Assembly: GCF_040115645.1 (NCBI RefSeq)
Contig: NC_089575.1
Span: 434,001 to 498,000 of the forward strand
DNA length: 64,000 nucleotides
Direction: 5' to 3'
Origin: Euwallacea fornicatus
Taxonomy: Eukaryota; Arthropoda; Insecta; Coleoptera; Curculionidae
Shown here: piece after piece, positions 62,192-64,000 of the stretch
Position numbering within the stretch: position 1 is the first letter of the stretch
Layout of the letters: each line of letters opens with the position of its first letter
Translations under genes and position numbers: made by a program
Notes under the pieces: model-generated
Seen by the model: the letters and a program-made list of their open reading frames with translations, nothing else
What the model was told of the DNA's origin: nothing
The model's database searches: none

Positions 62192-62229
62192 CGTCAAACT
62201 GTCAACTGTCAGACTATGACAGTTTGACG
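62192..62229. repeat. Perfect 12-bp inverted repeat in the SETD3/GNL3 intergenic region
   Basis: CGTCAAACTGTC (62192-62203) and GACAGTTTGACG (62218-62229) with a 14-base spacer that itself holds another ACTGTC. It lies 267 bases upstream of the SETD3 ATG on one side and about 54 bases upstream of the heat-shock-like element on the other. It could be a dimeric factor site or chance. Confidence 0.6.
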
Positions 62230-62282
62230 TGCACCAGAACAATCTGTCGGTTTCCTAGGCGATTTAAACAGTCGGCGGGACG

Positions 62283-62314
62283 TTCCAGAATATTCGGCCA
62301 AGAGGGTATAAAAG
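62283..62314 (+). promoter_or_regulatory. Heat-shock element plus TATA box
   Basis: TTCCAGAATATTC at 62283-62295 is a perfect three-unit heat-shock element (TTCnnGAAnnTTC). TATAAAAG follows at 62307-62314, 12 bases on. A start site would be expected near 62340, within the short duplicated ACGACGCACCCT sequence. No ORF with a heat-shock protein signature follows. The next gene on this strand is GNL3, whose ATG is about 750 bases on. Confidence 0.55.
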
Positions 62315-62339
62315 GCAGGGTTGCGCAACGACGCACCCT

Positions 62340-62407
62340 ATCGTATCGTATCGTCTTCCGCCAAGGTTTTTTATACCCGGGGTCGCGTCCCCCAAAAAAA
62401 AAAAAAA
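62340..62407 (+). mobile_element. 68-bp poly(A)-tailed retroposed insert
   Basis: Flanked by exact 12-bp direct repeats ACGACGCACCCT (62328-62339 and 62408-62419). The insert begins ATCGTATCGTATCG, contains a GGGGTCGCGTCCCC hairpin and ends in 14 or so A residues. Target duplication plus poly(A) tail is the signature of LINE-driven retroposition of an RNA. The source RNA is not recognised. Confidence 0.7.
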
Positions 62408-62419
62408 ACGACGCACCCT

Positions 62420-63088
62420 CTTACATTTGCGACTCTTCTCTCGATACGGTGAAACCTGACTCCCACAATCTCTTGGTGAACATATTCTAACAGCACATAT
62501 TTAGACATAAGTTTATTGTGTACTACATAAATATATACATTCATAAATACCGATAATTTACATCCTGTGGACAATCTCAAGTCGGACAGCGAAAACCCTA
62601 CGAACGCTAACACGACAGTCTTATACGTTTGACATTTTACTTCTGATTCTTTTCCGTTATATGTCACGGCAGCCTAGGCGGTTTTCTTTTCGAAATGACT
62701 CTAGTTAAGGTCATAAAAAAATACTGTTTACATCAAGATCTAGGTATGGCGTTTCAATACTATCAAAACAGTTACTAGACTAATTACCGTAGAACTAAAT
62801 ATGAGAAGCCTTATAGGAAGATGTACAGATGATTTTTTAGACCAATGCAAGAACTGGTTTCGAACCGTCAGAATCAGTGTTTATTTATGACGTCATCGTT
62901 GTAAGGCGGATGTAATTGGCCCGAATTTGGATTCAAATTAGTTGTGATTGGTCTCGATTCTGCAAAAATTGAAAACGCTTTTAATGTCATGTGAAAATGT
63001 TAGGTTAATGGAGCAGGAAATAAAGTTGTTCACGTTTATTGAAAGTGAATAGAGTTTAATATACGATAATACATTTCAATCAATTAAA
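62420..63088 (+). other. 5' region of GNL3
   Basis: No coding exon recognised. It holds the proximal promoter/5' UTR of GNL3. No TATA box is obvious directly before 63089. Confidence 0.4.
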
Positions 63089-64000
63089 ATGGCAAAAAAT
63101 CGAATAAGTAAGTAACATTCTAATAAGACTTATGGCAAAGAAATGATTGGTATTTTCTGTGTTTTGTATAGAGAAACAATCAAAACGGCAGCCTGCCAGA
63201 CAGCGATATAAGATTCAAAAAAAGGTCCGAGATCATAACAGAAAAATAAGGAGAGAAGCCAAAAAGAATCCTAAGAAGAATAAACCAAAACTTATCGAAG
63301 TTCCAAACATTTGTCCTTTTAAAGATGAAATATTGAAAGAAGTTGAGCTTTTAAAGAAAAAAAAGGATGAGGAGAAGCAGAGATTACGCGAACTTGCTAA
63401 ATTGGAAAAGCAGAAAAGCAAAGAACAAGGAAAATCACATGTTATTAATGGTGACTTTGAGTCATTGGTATGTAGCTTACTATAAAATATTAAGAGTAAT
63501 GCAAGCATGCTTTAGTGTAGGATAATGTAATGTAAAAAAAAGTGTTTGTGTATCTTTGATAAGATGTTTCCACCTTAAATGTCACATTTTCTTTCAAACC
63601 CTTATTTAACAGTAAAGAGATAAATTCAAGGAATTGACTTTATTTTTCAGGTTCAAAAAGCAACTGTAAGGGGCAAGTTACATGAAACACTAACACCTGA
63701 AAAAATGGAGGTAGAAAAAAGCTTTGACAAAAAAACTGAGCAGTCCTTAAAACAGTACTACAAAGAATTTAGAAAAGTTATTGAGGCATCAGATGTAATT
63801 TTAGAAGTTGTGGATGCCCGAGATCCGTTAGGTACTAGATGTAAACAAGTTGAAGAAGCGGTGAAAAGTCTACATGGTAGCAAGAGACTAGTTTTAGTCA
63901 TTAACAAAGTTGACTTAGTTCCACGCAACATATTAGAAAGTTGGCTTAAATACTTGAAAAATAAAGGGCCTGTTGTTGCCTTTAAGTCTTCAGTGCAAAA
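63089..64000 (+). CDS. GNL3: Nucleostemin (guanine nucleotide-binding protein-like 3), 5' part
   Basis: Exons 63089-63107, 63172-63467 and 63651 to the window edge, in phase with GT/AG borders. The tiny first exon encodes MAKNRI. Exon 2 gives the basic, nucleolar-targeting N-terminus (QSKRQPARQRYKIQKKVRDH, RKIRREAKKNPKKNKPK) typical of GNL3/Grn1, with a coiled coil (DEILKEVELLKKKKDEEKQR). Exon 3 begins the circularly permuted GTPase domain: YYKEFRKVIEASDVILEVVD, ARDPLGTRC, then the G4 motif in VLVINKVDLVPR. In this family G4 precedes G1. The protein acts in the nucleolus in ribosomal large-subunit maturation. The rest (G1, G2, G3) is beyond the window. Confidence 0.95.

Noticed and set aside
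62224..62490. 88-codon open frame downstream of and across the heat-shock-like promoter.
   Set aside because: It spans the TATA box and the retroposed poly(A) insert and has no family signature; not a credible gene.
1..64000. CRISPR arrays, tRNA, rRNA, viral genes.
   Set aside because: No regularly spaced repeats, cloverleaf-like sequences, rRNA segments or viral protein motifs were noticed; the only retroelement traces are short LINE/SINE-like pieces.

Overview
This is a 64-kb piece of an animal nuclear genome, almost certainly an insect. The genes are split by introns with GT/AG borders, the DNA is AT-rich, and the transposon families (Tc1, mariner, pogo/Tigger, piggyBac and a transposase with a DUF4817-like N-terminus) are those that crowd arthropod genomes. 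I cannot fix the species from sequence alone. No bacterial, CRISPR, rRNA or tRNA feature is visible.

Five host genes can be assembled exon by exon with matching splice phases. (1) CWC22, a spliceosome-associated MIF4G/MA3 protein, minus strand, 8164-11437, six coding exons, 840 aa. (2) A CCDC142-like gene, plus strand, 15585-29351, ten coding exons, about 734 aa, with introns full of transposons. (3) SETD3, the actin-histidine methyltransferase family, minus strand, 29689-61925, seven coding exons, 507 aa. Its third intron is about 30 kb (30616-60750). (4) An unnamed gene lying wholly inside that intron on the opposite strand (54091-60351, six exons, 792 aa): a secreted/type I membrane protein with a Thr/Ser-rich ectodomain and one transmembrane segment. 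(5) The 5' part of nucleostemin (GNL3), plus strand, 63089 to the window edge. CCDC142 and SETD3 converge with stop codons 337 bases apart; SETD3 and GNL3 diverge.

Most of the rest is mobile DNA. Region 1-7.5 kb holds a LINE gag scrap, an inverted duplicate of the CCDC142 first coding exon plus a dead transposon, a Tigger/pogo element and a Tc1 element. Region 13-29 kb is CCDC142 with a DUF4817-type transposon at its 5' end and, in its introns, a fold-back element, a piggyBac relic, Tc1 copies and a mariner inserted in a Tc1. Region 30.8-53.1 kb, all within the SETD3 intron, is a nest of TA-flanked fold-back elements (MITEs) whose ends read CAGGGTGTC or close to it. They include two palindromes of about 1.2 kb and a four-layer nest: piggyBac derivative, then Tc1, then MITE inside the Tc1 coding sequence, with two more MITEs beside.

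The most unusual features are the piggyBac derivative whose two GATC-(TA)n-GATC palindromes took three separate insertions, the concentric palindrome at 42.2-43.4 kb, the inverted duplication that copied a host exon and now flanks CWC22, and an intron that hosts both a complete gene and kilobase-scale hairpins. No evidence of a wholly new biochemical system was found.
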